A stretch of DNA of 8,804 bases from Phycisphaerales bacterium (GCA_011053245.1 DRGS01000049.1:1-8804), one strand, 5' to 3'; counted from the first letter of the stretch, positions 1 through 7,205 are shown. Made by a program: numbers and translations. The notes: generated from the sequence alone by a model not told the origin.

Positions 1-1505
1 CCATCGCCTCGATAAGCGCAGTAACCATTACCAGCAGAACCGCCGATTCAATAGAAGCAAACCGCCTGACCATCGACTGCGGCCAGCGCCAACCCGCTGC
101 CCCGTGCAGCGCGGATAAAGGCACGACCATTGAGGTTCGCAACATATTCTACAAACTCCCAGCCAGAAGAAAATTCCTCCGCACCGCCAACACCGAAATG
201 TCCCACATCACCGAATACTTCACCCGAATAGCACTGGCCCACTGCGACCTCGACATGACCCTCATCCACAACGGGCGCCAGCTATACCGCCTCGTCGGCG
301 ATCAATCCGTCACCGAACGCATCGCCCAGCTATTCAGCAAAGACATCGCCGAGAGCCTATTACGAACCAAGGGCGACGAAAAAGGCGTAACGATCACCGC
401 TCTTCTCGGCCACCCAAGCCGTGCAAGAGGAAACGGCAAGTACCAGTACATATTCCTGAACAAAAGGCACATCCGCGATAAGTTCATCGGCCACGCAATG
501 AAAGAAGCGTACCGCGGCCTCATCGAACCCAACAAATACCCCATAGTCTTTCTCTTTATCGAACTCCCCGTCGAAAGCTACGACGTAAACGTCCACCCGA
601 CAAAGATAGAGGTTCGCTTCGAAAACCCGAACCTCATCCACTCCCAGGTGCTGGCTGTGCTTCGCGAAAAACTCCTCGCTACCGACCTCGACGTAACCGC
701 CCAATTACCAGCTTCAAACGTTAGCATGAACGATATGTTCCCTCCGACAGCCGCCGACACCGCCCGACAGGAAAGAATATCCGAAGCGATGGCGGATTTT
801 TTCAGTTCGCACAAGCATACCTCTACCGACCAGCAGCGATTTAGCTTCTCCGGGCCGGGCCAAACATCGCATAGTCAGCAACCCGTAAATTACTCCGCTG
901 CCGGATATACCGCGGACACCGGCGCCCCCGCTCCGCCGAAAACCTTTCTACAAATTCACAGCAGTTACATCGTAACGCAAACCGGCGAAGGCTTTGTCAT
1001 CATCGACCAGCACGCTCTCCACGAACGCATAATATACGAACAACTCTGCCGAAAACTTGCCGACGGCCAGCTCACCTCCCAACGCCTACTCATCCCGGAA
1101 ACATTCGAACTTAACGACGCCCAGCTCGACGCCGTAAAGGAAAGTGCCGAACTCATCGAAAAGATCGGCATAGAACTCGAACCATTCGGCCCAAAGACTA
1201 TGGCAATACAATCCTTCCCGTCGATACTCGACAAAGTGGCCCCACTCGAATTCATGCAGGACCTCCTCGACATGCTCACCGACAAGACTCTCGGACTCGA
1301 TGCCGAAAGACTCCTCCACGAAATACTCGACATGGCCGCATGCAAAGCCGCGATAAAAGCAGGCCAACCACTGACCGAACAGGAGATGCAGCAGCTCCTC
1401 GCCGACAAGGATACTATCGAACGAGCCTCCCGATGCCCCCACGGAAGACCGACAGTAATAAAGTTTTCAATATCTGACCTGGAAAAACAGTTCAAAAGAA
1501 CGTAA
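1..1505 (+). CDS. mutL: DNA mismatch repair protein MutL, 5'-truncated by window edge
   Basis: MutL couples mismatch recognition by MutS to strand incision. The frame is already open at the edge (first whole codon at 3), and about 500 residues are visible. The fragment begins just after where the family's GFRGEALASI motif should lie, so roughly 100 residues of the GHKL ATPase domain are missing. Visible N-terminal landmarks are GTTIEVRNIFYKLPARRKFL (about 108-167) and DVNVHPTKIEVRF (about 582-620), which carries the conserved ATP-contacting lysine. A Ser/Pro/Gln-rich linker follows (about 700-940). The C-terminal domain has DQHALHERIIYE (1005-1040), which matches the endonuclease motif DQHA(X)2E(X)4E, then ACKAAIKAG, CPHGRPT and the terminal FKRT. 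This is therefore a nicking-type MutL, as in bacteria without MutH, rather than the E. coli type. The ATG at 198 is internal, not the start. Family assignment is certain; metal-dependent nicking is inferred from the motifs. Confidence 0.97.
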   Translation, partial: IASISAVTITSRTADSIEANRLTIDCGQRQPAAPCSADKGTTIEVRNIFYKLPARRKFLRTANTEMSHITEYFTRIALAHCDLDMTLIHNGRQLYRLVGDQSVTERIAQLFSKDIAESLLRTKGDEKGVTITALLGHPSRARGNGKYQYIFLNKRHIRDKFIGHAMKEAYRGLIEPNKYPIVFLFIELPVESYDVNVHPTKIEVRFENPNLIHSQVLAVLREKLLATDLDVTAQLPASNVSMNDMFPPTAADTARQERISEAMADFFSSHKHTSTDQQRFSFSGPGQTSHSQQPVNYSAAGYTADTGAPAPPKTFLQIHSSYIVTQTGEGFVIIDQHALHERIIYEQLCRKLADGQLTSQRLLIPETFELNDAQLDAVKESAELIEKIGIELEPFGPKTMAIQSFPSILDKVAPLEFMQDLLDMLTDKTLGLDAERLLHEILDMAACKAAIKAGQPLTEQEMQQLLADKDTIERASRCPHGRPTVIKFSISDLEKQFKRT

Positions 1506-1703
1506 GACTTTCCGGCGGTAACTACTTAGAAAACAACTACTTACGCTCAATCACACCCGTTAATTTGTCTTTTTTTTCACTTCCGAGACATATTTACTTT
1601 ACAAAAAACATTTTTTAGGTTTATTATACGGGGCTATACGTATTAAAGACATAGGGTTGACGGAAAGTGGATATAGCTAATCTTATTCGTGAAAGGCTTT
1701 GAC
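1506..1703. other. Intergenic region between mutL and the dksA-like gene
   Basis: About 200 bp without a gene. It is AT-rich compared with the flanking genes. After the mutL stop there is a 9-bp direct repeat, AACTACTTA, at 1520-1528 and 1535-1543. A 6-bp inverted pair, CGTAAG (1501-1506) and CTTACG (1540-1545), has a loop too long for a good terminator. An eight-T run lies at 1570-1577 without a compact GC-rich stem in front of it, so any terminator here is weak. The second half holds the promoter listed separately. Confidence 0.6.
1598..1627 (+). promoter_or_regulatory. Putative sigma70-type promoter for dksA-like/yacG
   Basis: TTTACA (1598-1603) and TATTAT (1622-1627) each match the -35 and -10 consensus at five of six bases, with an 18-bp spacer. 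Transcription would begin near 1634, giving a leader of about 70 nt before the GTG at 1704. A second candidate -35, TTGACG at 1657-1662, has no well-spaced -10. The call rests on consensus match and position only. Confidence 0.5.
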
Positions 1704-2420
1704 GTGGCAAAAAAAGTGAAGAAAAAAGCAAAAGCTGTAAAGAAAACCGTTGCTAAGAAGAAAACGAAAAAGGCCGTGGTAAAGAAAACCAAGGCGAAGA
1801 AAGCAACTGCTGCCAAACCTAAAGCCAAGAAGGCCTCCGCACCCAAAAAGGTGAAAAAAGTCGTCGCAAAAAAGAAACCCGCTCGCTCTAAGAAAAAAAG
1901 CACTCTCACTCCACAGGCGATTGCGAAATTTCAGCAACTACTCCTGCTCAAACGTGCCGAGATACTCGGTGACGTAGAATTCTTTGAAGAAGAAGCACTC
2001 AAAAAATCACGACTCGAAGCCGCAGGCGACCTGTCAAGTATGCCAATACACATGGCTGACATGGGAACCGACAACTTCGAACAGGAATTCTCCTTGGGAC
2101 TGATGGAAAACGAAAGAAAAATGGTCAACGAGATAACCGCCGCCCTATGGCGGATAGAGGAAGGGGTATACGGTATCTGCGAAGGAACCAACAAGCCCAT
2201 CTCAAAACCACGCCTTACAGCAAATCCGTGGGCAAGATACTGCATTGAATACGCGACAATGGTAGAAAAAGGACTCGTCATCGAAGGCGAAAAAATCTAC
2301 GAAGAAGACGAAGAAGAACAACCTGTTGAAACCGACAAAGAAGGGCTTGCCGAAGACGAAGACGATCTCGACGAAATGTTCTATGGAAACTTCGATACCG
2401 AGGACAAAGAAGAGGCTTAG
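1704..2420 (+). CDS. DksA/TraR-family protein with lysine-rich N-terminal tail and degenerate zinc finger
   Basis: DksA/TraR proteins bind the RNA polymerase secondary channel and modulate initiation, often with ppGpp. I place the start at GTG 1704 because GAAAGG (1690-1695) sits 8 nt upstream; the in-frame GTG at 1689 has no Shine-Dalgarno and would add five residues. From 1704 the protein has 238 residues. Residues 1-66 are a disordered tail with 32 lysines, rich in Ala, Val, Thr and Pro, resembling bacterial histone-H1-like tails. Residues about 68-155 form the coiled-coil region, with ADMGTDNFEQE at the expected tip. The zinc-finger region follows, with YGICEGTNKPI and NPWARYCIEYA, but only two of the usual four cysteines remain (C159, C180; T162 and Y183 occupy the others). 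The last 43 residues contain 22 Asp/Glu. The family is clear from the GVYGIC...KPI...RL...PWARYC pattern. Whether it acts like E. coli DksA is uncertain, since the tip lacks that protein's exact DxxDxA arrangement. It probably shares a transcript with yacG. Confidence 0.88.
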   Translation: MAKKVKKKAKAVKKTVAKKKTKKAVVKKTKAKKATAAKPKAKKASAPKKVKKVVAKKKPARSKKKSTLTPQAIAKFQQLLLLKRAEILGDVEFFEEEALKKSRLEAAGDLSSMPIHMADMGTDNFEQEFSLGLMENERKMVNEITAALWRIEEGVYGICEGTNKPISKPRLTANPWARYCIEYATMVEKGLVIEGEKIYEEDEEEQPVETDKEGLAEDEDDLDEMFYGNFDTEDKEEA

Positions 2421-2425
2421 ACTTC

Positions 2426-2439
2426 AAGGTTGAACAGTG
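2426..2439 (+). promoter_or_regulatory. Ribosome binding site deciding the yacG GTG start
   Basis: AAGGT at 2426-2430 lies 6 nt before the GTG at 2437, in the 16-nt gap after the dksA-like stop codon. It supports the GTG start and translation as the second gene of a two-gene unit. Confidence 0.6.
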
Positions 2440-2634
2440 TCGCAAAAATGCCCGAAATGCAATAAGCAGTTCCCCTGTCCCTCAAAAGGCCAAAGCCGAT
2501 CCGAACATTTCCCCTTCTGCTCGGAAAGATGCAAACTGATAGACCTCGGCGCATGGATCGACGGGCAATACCGAATACCCGACCAAAACTCCAACACCGA
2601 ACAAGATCAGCAAAACCTCCCCGATGATCAATGA
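2437..2634 (+). CDS. yacG: YacG family zinc-binding protein (DNA gyrase inhibitor type)
   Basis: This 65-residue protein belongs to the small YacG/DUF329 family. The E. coli member binds zinc and inhibits DNA gyrase through GyrB. Four cysteines form the zinc site: CPKC (C5, C8) and FCSERC (C28, C32). The signature SEHFPFCSERCKLIDLGAW is followed by IDGQYRIP. The C-terminal 17 residues are polar (Asn, Gln, Asp) and probably disordered, as is common in the family. It begins with GTG and lies 16 bp after the dksA-like gene, so the two are probably co-transcribed. Many YacG genes sit beside coaE instead; no coaE is visible here. The family is certain from the motif; the gyrase role is transferred from E. 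coli. Confidence 0.93.
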   Translation: MSQKCPKCNKQFPCPSKGQSRSEHFPFCSERCKLIDLGAWIDGQYRIPDQNSNTEQDQQNLPDDQ

Positions 2635-2673
2635 TCCATCAGGTTTATAACCGCGAAAATCTCACAATTTTTG

Positions 2674-2701
2674 TTGAAACTGCCTCACAATATGCGATAA
2701 T
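2674..2701 (+). promoter_or_regulatory. Putative extended -10 promoter for the membrane protein gene
   Basis: TTGAAA (2674-2679) and GATAAT (2696-2701) are separated by 16 bp, and a TGC extension (2693-2695) directly precedes the -10. Transcription would begin near 2708, giving a leader of about 40 nt. An 8-bp direct repeat, CTCACAAT, lies at 2661-2668 and 2684-2691, on both sides of the -35 box, and could be a regulator site. The promoter suggests that 2747-4054, and perhaps the GH106 gene after it, form a separate unit from dksA-yacG. Confidence 0.55.
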
Positions 2702-2746
2702 GAATTGGACAAGTGGTTTTCTGAGAAATGACCAAAAGGTATCGAT

Positions 2747-4054
2747 ATGCCGGATGAACAGATCAAATTATGGCAAATGTGGGATAAGCTGATTTTCACA
2801 AAGCTCATACGCAGCTTCAAAATGGCCATAAGACCCACAAAAATGACCATCGCAATGTCAGCCGTCTGCCTCGTCTGCCTGATCGGATGGATCATGGACG
2901 TTTGCACCATAACCTCACCCGAAAAAAAACCCATACTCGAATCAACCGTCTCCACCATCGCCACATTCGGCCACGAAGCCAAAACAAAGATATATCTCAC
3001 CGACCCCGCAGACGCTATGGACGCAATAGAGGAATACTTTATCGACGGCCAGCGAGGCGTCTTTTCAACACTATGGAACTTCTCAGCCGCCAGATTCAAC
3101 GGAGCAACCGTCTCACTGATGGGACGCGACGTCCTCAATTTCTTCACTAATATATGGGGATTCTTCATAGGCCTCGTATGGGCAATAAAGTACCACACCC
3201 TCTATAGCATCGTATTCTTTACCCTTACGGTACCGATCACCTGCATCGCAGGCGGAGCAATTTCCCGCTGTGCCGCTCTTGAATTTGCCCGCGGGGAAAA
3301 AGCCGGCCTCGGCCAGGCCGTCAGATTCGCCGCAAGAAACTTTCTTGCCTTTCTAACCGCCCCTTCGGTATGCATCGGCATCATGGCCTTTTTGGGATTA
3401 TTCATCTATCTACTCGGACTCATCGGCAACATCCCATGGGCCGGAGAACTGATCATCGCACTCGGACTCGGACTCGCCCTTGTATTCGGCTTGATGACCG
3501 TCCTGATGCTGATCGGAACCACCGCCGGAGCATGCCTGATGTTCCCGGCCATCGCGTATGAAAGCTCAAATGGATATGACGCCATAAGCAGATCGTTCTG
3601 CTATGTCTTCAATCAACCATGGAGAATGATACTTTACACCGCCATCGTAACCGTACACGGAACCATCGCATATCTATTCGTAAGATTCTTCGTGTACCTG
3701 CTCCTTATCGTAACCTATACAATGCTCGACCTCGGAATATTCAATAACCCCGACGGACCGGACAAACTCGCCATGATCTGGCCAAAACCGGAATTCTTCG
3801 ACCTCCTTGCCACAAGCTCGGCAGCCATCTCAATGGAACTTAACTTGTCACAGGGAGTTTCGGCTTTTCTTATACATCTTATCGTTATCTTCGTAGTAGG
3901 ACTCGTCGTCGCATTCGTCATCAGCTTTTATTCATGCGCTTCCACGATAATCTACTCCCTGATACGAGCAAACGTAGACAATGTACCAATCGACCAGATA
4001 TACGCTCCCCTCGACCGGATCCGCAACTCTGTCGAAAATGACAAGCATCATTGA
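2747..4054 (+). CDS. Polytopic membrane protein of unknown function
   Basis: I do not recognise this 435-residue protein. The ATG at 2747 is supported by AAAAGGT at 2734-2740, 6 nt upstream. A basic, amphipathic N-terminus is followed by a hydrophobic segment at about 33-51, then a polar stretch of about 80 residues (52-131), probably outside the membrane. Further hydrophobic segments lie at about 132-148, 150-173, 200-226, 233-268 (long, perhaps two passes), 295-326 and 372-402, for roughly six to eight passes. Recognisable soluble-side pieces are ALEFARGEKAGLGQAVRFAAR (residues 177-197, between passes) and YESSNGYDAISRSFCYVFNQPW (about 271-292). The second resembles a pattern seen in multi-pass proteins of unknown function in which a charged helix with DAI.RSF.Y.F..PW precedes a membrane span. 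The C-terminal ~30 residues are hydrophilic. No catalytic motif, ATPase or transporter signature is visible. The GH106 gene follows after 36 bp, so the two may share a transcript. Confidence 0.85.
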   Translation: MPDEQIKLWQMWDKLIFTKLIRSFKMAIRPTKMTIAMSAVCLVCLIGWIMDVCTITSPEKKPILESTVSTIATFGHEAKTKIYLTDPADAMDAIEEYFIDGQRGVFSTLWNFSAARFNGATVSLMGRDVLNFFTNIWGFFIGLVWAIKYHTLYSIVFFTLTVPITCIAGGAISRCAALEFARGEKAGLGQAVRFAARNFLAFLTAPSVCIGIMAFLGLFIYLLGLIGNIPWAGELIIALGLGLALVFGLMTVLMLIGTTAGACLMFPAIAYESSNGYDAISRSFCYVFNQPWRMILYTAIVTVHGTIAYLFVRFFVYLLLIVTYTMLDLGIFNNPDGPDKLAMIWPKPEFFDLLATSSAAISMELNLSQGVSAFLIHLIVIFVVGLVVAFVISFYSCASTIIYSLIRANVDNVPIDQIYAPLDRIRNSVENDKHH

Positions 4055-4090
4055 ACCTCGAAACCATATCGAAATGAAAGGCCATAAACA

Positions 4091-4153
4091 ATGAAGCTAT
4101 TACATCTGACCATCATTCTAACATTTGCACTAACACTTAGTGTCGCCGCCGGC
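4091..4153 (+). other. Signal peptide of the GH106 enzyme
   Basis: Residues 1-21 show a single early lysine, a hydrophobic core (LTIILTFALTL) and small residues before the likely signal peptidase I site (AAGA, cleaving near residues 21-23). There is no cysteine for a lipobox, so it is a soluble secreted or periplasmic protein rather than a lipoprotein. Confidence 0.8.
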
Positions 4154-7081
4154 GCATCGCTTGAAAAGGATTTTCTGAATCCCCCGGACTCGGCTCGCCC
4201 CGGAGTGTACTGGTTGTTTATGGACGGCAACCAGGACCGTGATGAGATGGTGGCGGACCTGGAAGCCATGGCTGCCGTCGGCATTGGCAGTGTACTGTTC
4301 CTGGAAGTGAACATCGGGGTTCCCGCCGGTCCGGTCTCTTTCATGAGTGAGCCTTGGCAGGACAATGTTGTTCATGCGATTAAGACGACCGAACGGCTGG
4401 GGATGGAATTTATCCTGGGAACGGGTCCGGGTTGGTCCGGAAGCGGTGGTTCGTGGGTCAAACCTGAAGATTCCATGCAGCACCTTGTCGGCAGTACGAC
4501 AAAGGTGCGCGGGCCAGCTATGTTTGAAGACATTCTGCCTATACCCAAACCGCATACTCCTAACCAGTTTGCAGGAATGAGCAAAGATCACCAGACAATT
4601 CGCGACAAGTGGTACCGGGATGTGACGGTTCTCGCATTTCCCACTCCACTAAAAGGTGGGGCTGAATTAGTAAACAAAGTGATCAAGACTCTAAAGAATG
4701 TTAATCCATATAGCATTAGGGGTGGGCGTCTGGTAAAAGAGGTTCAGACATATATCACTGCTCAAGCTGATTATGCGGAACCTGATATACGTGAAATAAT
4801 CGATGTAGAACGGGCCGTTGACCTGACTCATCTTATGACGGCGGACGGAACGCTAAAGTGGAATGTCCCCAAAGGTGACTGGACGATCATGCGCTTTGTT
4901 GCGCGCAGCACCGGCCAGACAACCCGGCCCGCGCCAAGGGCTGGGCATGGTTTTGAATGCGATAAATTCAATGCCGATGCCTACCGCCGCCACTGGGATA
5001 ACTTTCAGGGGCGTCTAATTGAGAAACTTGGGACCCTGACGCCGGGCAAGGGATTGACCACTATCCATCTGGATAGTTGGGAGATGAGCTCTCAGAATTG
5101 GAGCGATGGTTTTCGCGAAGAGTTTACCAAACGCCGCGGCTATGATCCTCAGCCCTACTATCCGGCATACATGGGTTTAGTTGTCGGGAGCCTTGAAAAG
5201 ACCGAACGCTTCCTCTGGGATATGCGAATAACATCCCAGGAACTGGTGCTGGAAAATCATGCCGGCGCCATCAAGAAGCTCGCCCACGAACATGGACTTT
5301 CGTACTCCAATCAACCCTACGATATGAATCCGGCAGGCAATATAGACCTCGGATCAGTTGCGGATATACCAGCGTGCGAATTCTGGCATTATAAGTCTTT
5401 CCCGGATACGCTATACAGCACCCACGAGGCTGTCAGTATAGCGCATACTATGGGAAAGTCACGGGTTAACGCCGAGGGATTTACTACCGCCGGCATGCAG
5501 TATACTAACTACCCCGGCAACATGAAAAATCAGACCGACTGGGCCTTTGCTATGGGCATCAACGGGATCATCTTCCATACGTTTCAGCATCAGCCGCTGG
5601 GGGAGGGGGTCAAGCCGGGTATGACTATGGGGGGCTACGGCGTACAGTGGCACCGCAACCGGACTATGTGGCACTTGTTTGCCGCCTACCACGAGTATAT
5701 TACACGCTGTTCACACCTACTCCGTCAGGGAGTAGCTGTCGCCGACATTCTCTATCTCACCCCCGAAGGCGCCCCACACATCTTCATCGCCCCGGAAAGC
5801 GCTTTGGCTGGTGCCACGAAGCTTAAAGATAAAAAGGGGTATAACTTCGATGCGGTTTCGCCGCGTATTCTTAACATGCGTGCTAAAGTTCGTAAAGGTA
5901 AGATAGAATTTCCCGGCGGGACATCATACAGCGTAATGGTACTGCCGCGAATTGAAACCATGACGCCGGAGACGCTGGCAAAGATCGCAAGTCTCATCAA
6001 ATCAGGCGCAACTGTCATAGGTTCGCCGCCTGTAAAATCACCGTCACTGGTGGACTATCCAAAGTGTGATGATAAGGTCAAAGAAATCGCGAAGAAAATA
6101 TGGGGCACGTTAGAACCGCCGATGGAGAAAACCGAACGCAAATATGGTCGGGGAACTATCTACTTCGGAGGCCCCAAACCTAAAGAGCTCTATCCTGAAT
6201 ACGACAGCACCGCATCGATCCTGAAACAGATGGGCATTGCTGAAGATTTCACCTCCACCGGCTCTGTCCGTTACGGTCATCGCAGCACAAAACAGCAGGA
6301 AATATATTTTGTTGCAAATAAGTCAGATGAACCCATCAAAGTCGATTGCACATTCAGGGTCAGCAAGGGCAAACCACAATTATGGAACCCCGTCACCGGC
6401 GAAAGGCGTTCCCTGCTGCAATATAAAGTTGAGGGCGCTCTTACGACGATCCCGATGCAATTCCATCCTTATGAAAGTTTCTTTGTTGTCTTTCCGCGTA
6501 AAGCGCCAAAGCAGCCGGCAATTGCTGGCGAAGTGAATTTTCCACTTGCAAAACCGGTCGCAACTTTGCAAGGCCCATGGGGCGTAAGTTTCGACCCCAA
6601 ATGGGGAGGCCCGGAGAAGATCACCTTTGATGAACTTTACGATTGGACCAAAAGCGAAGATCGCGGCATAAAGTACTATTCCGGAATCGCAACTTACCGA
6701 AAGAACTTCGACCTTCCACATCAGTCTGGCAAAAAGATTTATCTCGATCTTGGAACGATCCATGATATAGCCCGGGTTAGGCTCAATGGTAAGGATCTCG
6801 GCGTAGTATGGTGTGCGCCATGGCGTGTGGATATCACAGATGCTGTCAAGACAACCAGCAACACACTTGAGATCGAAATAGCAAACCGCTGGCCCAACCG
6901 CTTGCTCGGCGACAGCCTGGAACCGGACAAGGATGTACGAACCGTAAAGTGGGAATCCGGTTTCCTGGAAGGCAAAGAATACAAAACAGGCCGATACACA
7001 TTTACCACAGCTAAAGGCTATGGTAAACTCCTCCCCTCAGGCCTGATCGGACCTGTGCAGATTCTTGTCAATCAGAACTGA
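4091..7081 (+). CDS. Secreted GH106-type glycoside hydrolase, probable alpha-L-rhamnosidase
   Basis: GH106 enzymes remove terminal alpha-L-rhamnose from plant or algal polysaccharides by a calcium-assisted inverting mechanism. The protein has 996 residues, usual for the family. The ATG at 4091 has GAAAGG (4076-4081) 9 nt upstream. Residues 1-21 form a signal peptide (MKLLHL, hydrophobic core, LSVAAGA-S), so export is expected. The catalytic module begins with NPPDSARPGVYWLFMDGN (30-47), ADLEAMAAVGIGSV (55-68) and GPGWSGSGGSW (112-122). Candidate catalytic or metal-binding glutamates are E331 (LDSWEMSSQNW), E429 (PACEFW) and E462 (NAEGFTTAG). Their spacing of 98 and 33 residues agrees with the three key glutamates I recall for Bacteroides BT0986. 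Residues about 825-990 form a beta-sandwich carbohydrate-binding-like domain (YRKNFDL, VRLNGKDLGVVWCAPWRVDIT, GLIGPVQI). Substrate cannot be told from sequence, and no transporter, sulfatase or other hydrolase adjoins it. Sampled base composition differs from the flanking genes (see findings). Confidence 0.9.
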   Translation: MKLLHLTIILTFALTLSVAAGASLEKDFLNPPDSARPGVYWLFMDGNQDRDEMVADLEAMAAVGIGSVLFLEVNIGVPAGPVSFMSEPWQDNVVHAIKTTERLGMEFILGTGPGWSGSGGSWVKPEDSMQHLVGSTTKVRGPAMFEDILPIPKPHTPNQFAGMSKDHQTIRDKWYRDVTVLAFPTPLKGGAELVNKVIKTLKNVNPYSIRGGRLVKEVQTYITAQADYAEPDIREIIDVERAVDLTHLMTADGTLKWNVPKGDWTIMRFVARSTGQTTRPAPRAGHGFECDKFNADAYRRHWDNFQGRLIEKLGTLTPGKGLTTIHLDSWEMSSQNWSDGFREEFTKRRGYDPQPYYPAYMGLVVGSLEKTERFLWDMRITSQELVLENHAGAIKKLAHEHGLSYSNQPYDMNPAGNIDLGSVADIPACEFWHYKSFPDTLYSTHEAVSIAHTMGKSRVNAEGFTTAGMQYTNYPGNMKNQTDWAFAMGINGIIFHTFQHQPLGEGVKPGMTMGGYGVQWHRNRTMWHLFAAYHEYITRCSHLLRQGVAVADILYLTPEGAPHIFIAPESALAGATKLKDKKGYNFDAVSPRILNMRAKVRKGKIEFPGGTSYSVMVLPRIETMTPETLAKIASLIKSGATVIGSPPVKSPSLVDYPKCDDKVKEIAKKIWGTLEPPMEKTERKYGRGTIYFGGPKPKELYPEYDSTASILKQMGIAEDFTSTGSVRYGHRSTKQQEIYFVANKSDEPIKVDCTFRVSKGKPQLWNPVTGERRSLLQYKVEGALTTIPMQFHPYESFFVVFPRKAPKQPAIAGEVNFPLAKPVATLQGPWGVSFDPKWGGPEKITFDELYDWTKSEDRGIKYYSGIATYRKNFDLPHQSGKKIYLDLGTIHDIARVRLNGKDLGVVWCAPWRVDITDAVKTTSNTLEIEIANRWPNRLLGDSLEPDKDVRTVKWESGFLEGKEYKTGRYTFTTAKGYGKLLPSGLIGPVQILVNQN

Positions 7082-7090
7082 ATGAAGGGC

Positions 7091-7102
7091 ATAAGTACTT
7101 AT
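7091..7102. repeat. Perfect 12-bp palindrome ATAAGTACTTAT
   Basis: The sequence equals its own reverse complement over 12 bases and lies 10 bp after the GH106 stop codon. It has the form of a dimeric regulator site but lies over 120 bp from the possible promoter at 7227. It lacks a loop and a T-run, so it is not a terminator. Confidence 0.4.
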
Positions 7103-7205
7103 ACGACAGCATATTAGCATTATTTAGCAGGAAAATGCCCCATTAAGCGACTCTCATAACATGCCGATTAAATGGTACGAACGCAATATTTGATGGACTA
7201 CAAAT

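Noticed and set aside
198..200. ATG at 198 as the start of a shorter MutL protein
   Set aside because: The upstream frame is open to the window edge and encodes conserved MutL sequence (GTTIEVRNIFYKLPARRKFL), so the ATG is an internal methionine.
965..1495. Long open frame on the - strand inside mutL (176 codons)
   Set aside because: It lies opposite strongly conserved MutL C-terminal motifs, its translation is serine-rich and low in recognisable structure, and it is explained as a shadow of the coding strand. The same applies to the - strand frames at 2662-3198 and 4130-4591.
1501..1577. Rho-independent terminator after mutL (CGTAAG/CTTACG pair plus T-run)
   Set aside because: The stem is only 6 bp with a 33-nt loop, and the T-run lies about 25 nt after it, so it lacks the compact stem directly followed by T residues.
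1689..1691. GTG at 1689 as the start of the dksA-like gene
   Set aside because: No Shine-Dalgarno lies at a usable distance, whereas the GTG at 1704 has GAAAGG 8 nt upstream and gives the typical MAKK beginning.
1709..1726. A-runs (A7 and A6) near the start of the dksA-like gene as a phase-variation switch
   Set aside because: The runs are what consecutive lysine codons produce in an A-rich coding strand. Seven bases is short for slippage control, and the frame is intact.
4091..7081. A polysaccharide-utilisation locus around the GH106 gene
   Set aside because: No SusC/SusD pair, transporter, sulfatase, second hydrolase or dedicated regulator is present within the window on either side.
7083..7118. 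Small open frame after the GH106 stop (ATG at 7083)
   Set aside because: It has only 11 codons, no ribosome binding site of its own and no recognisable product.
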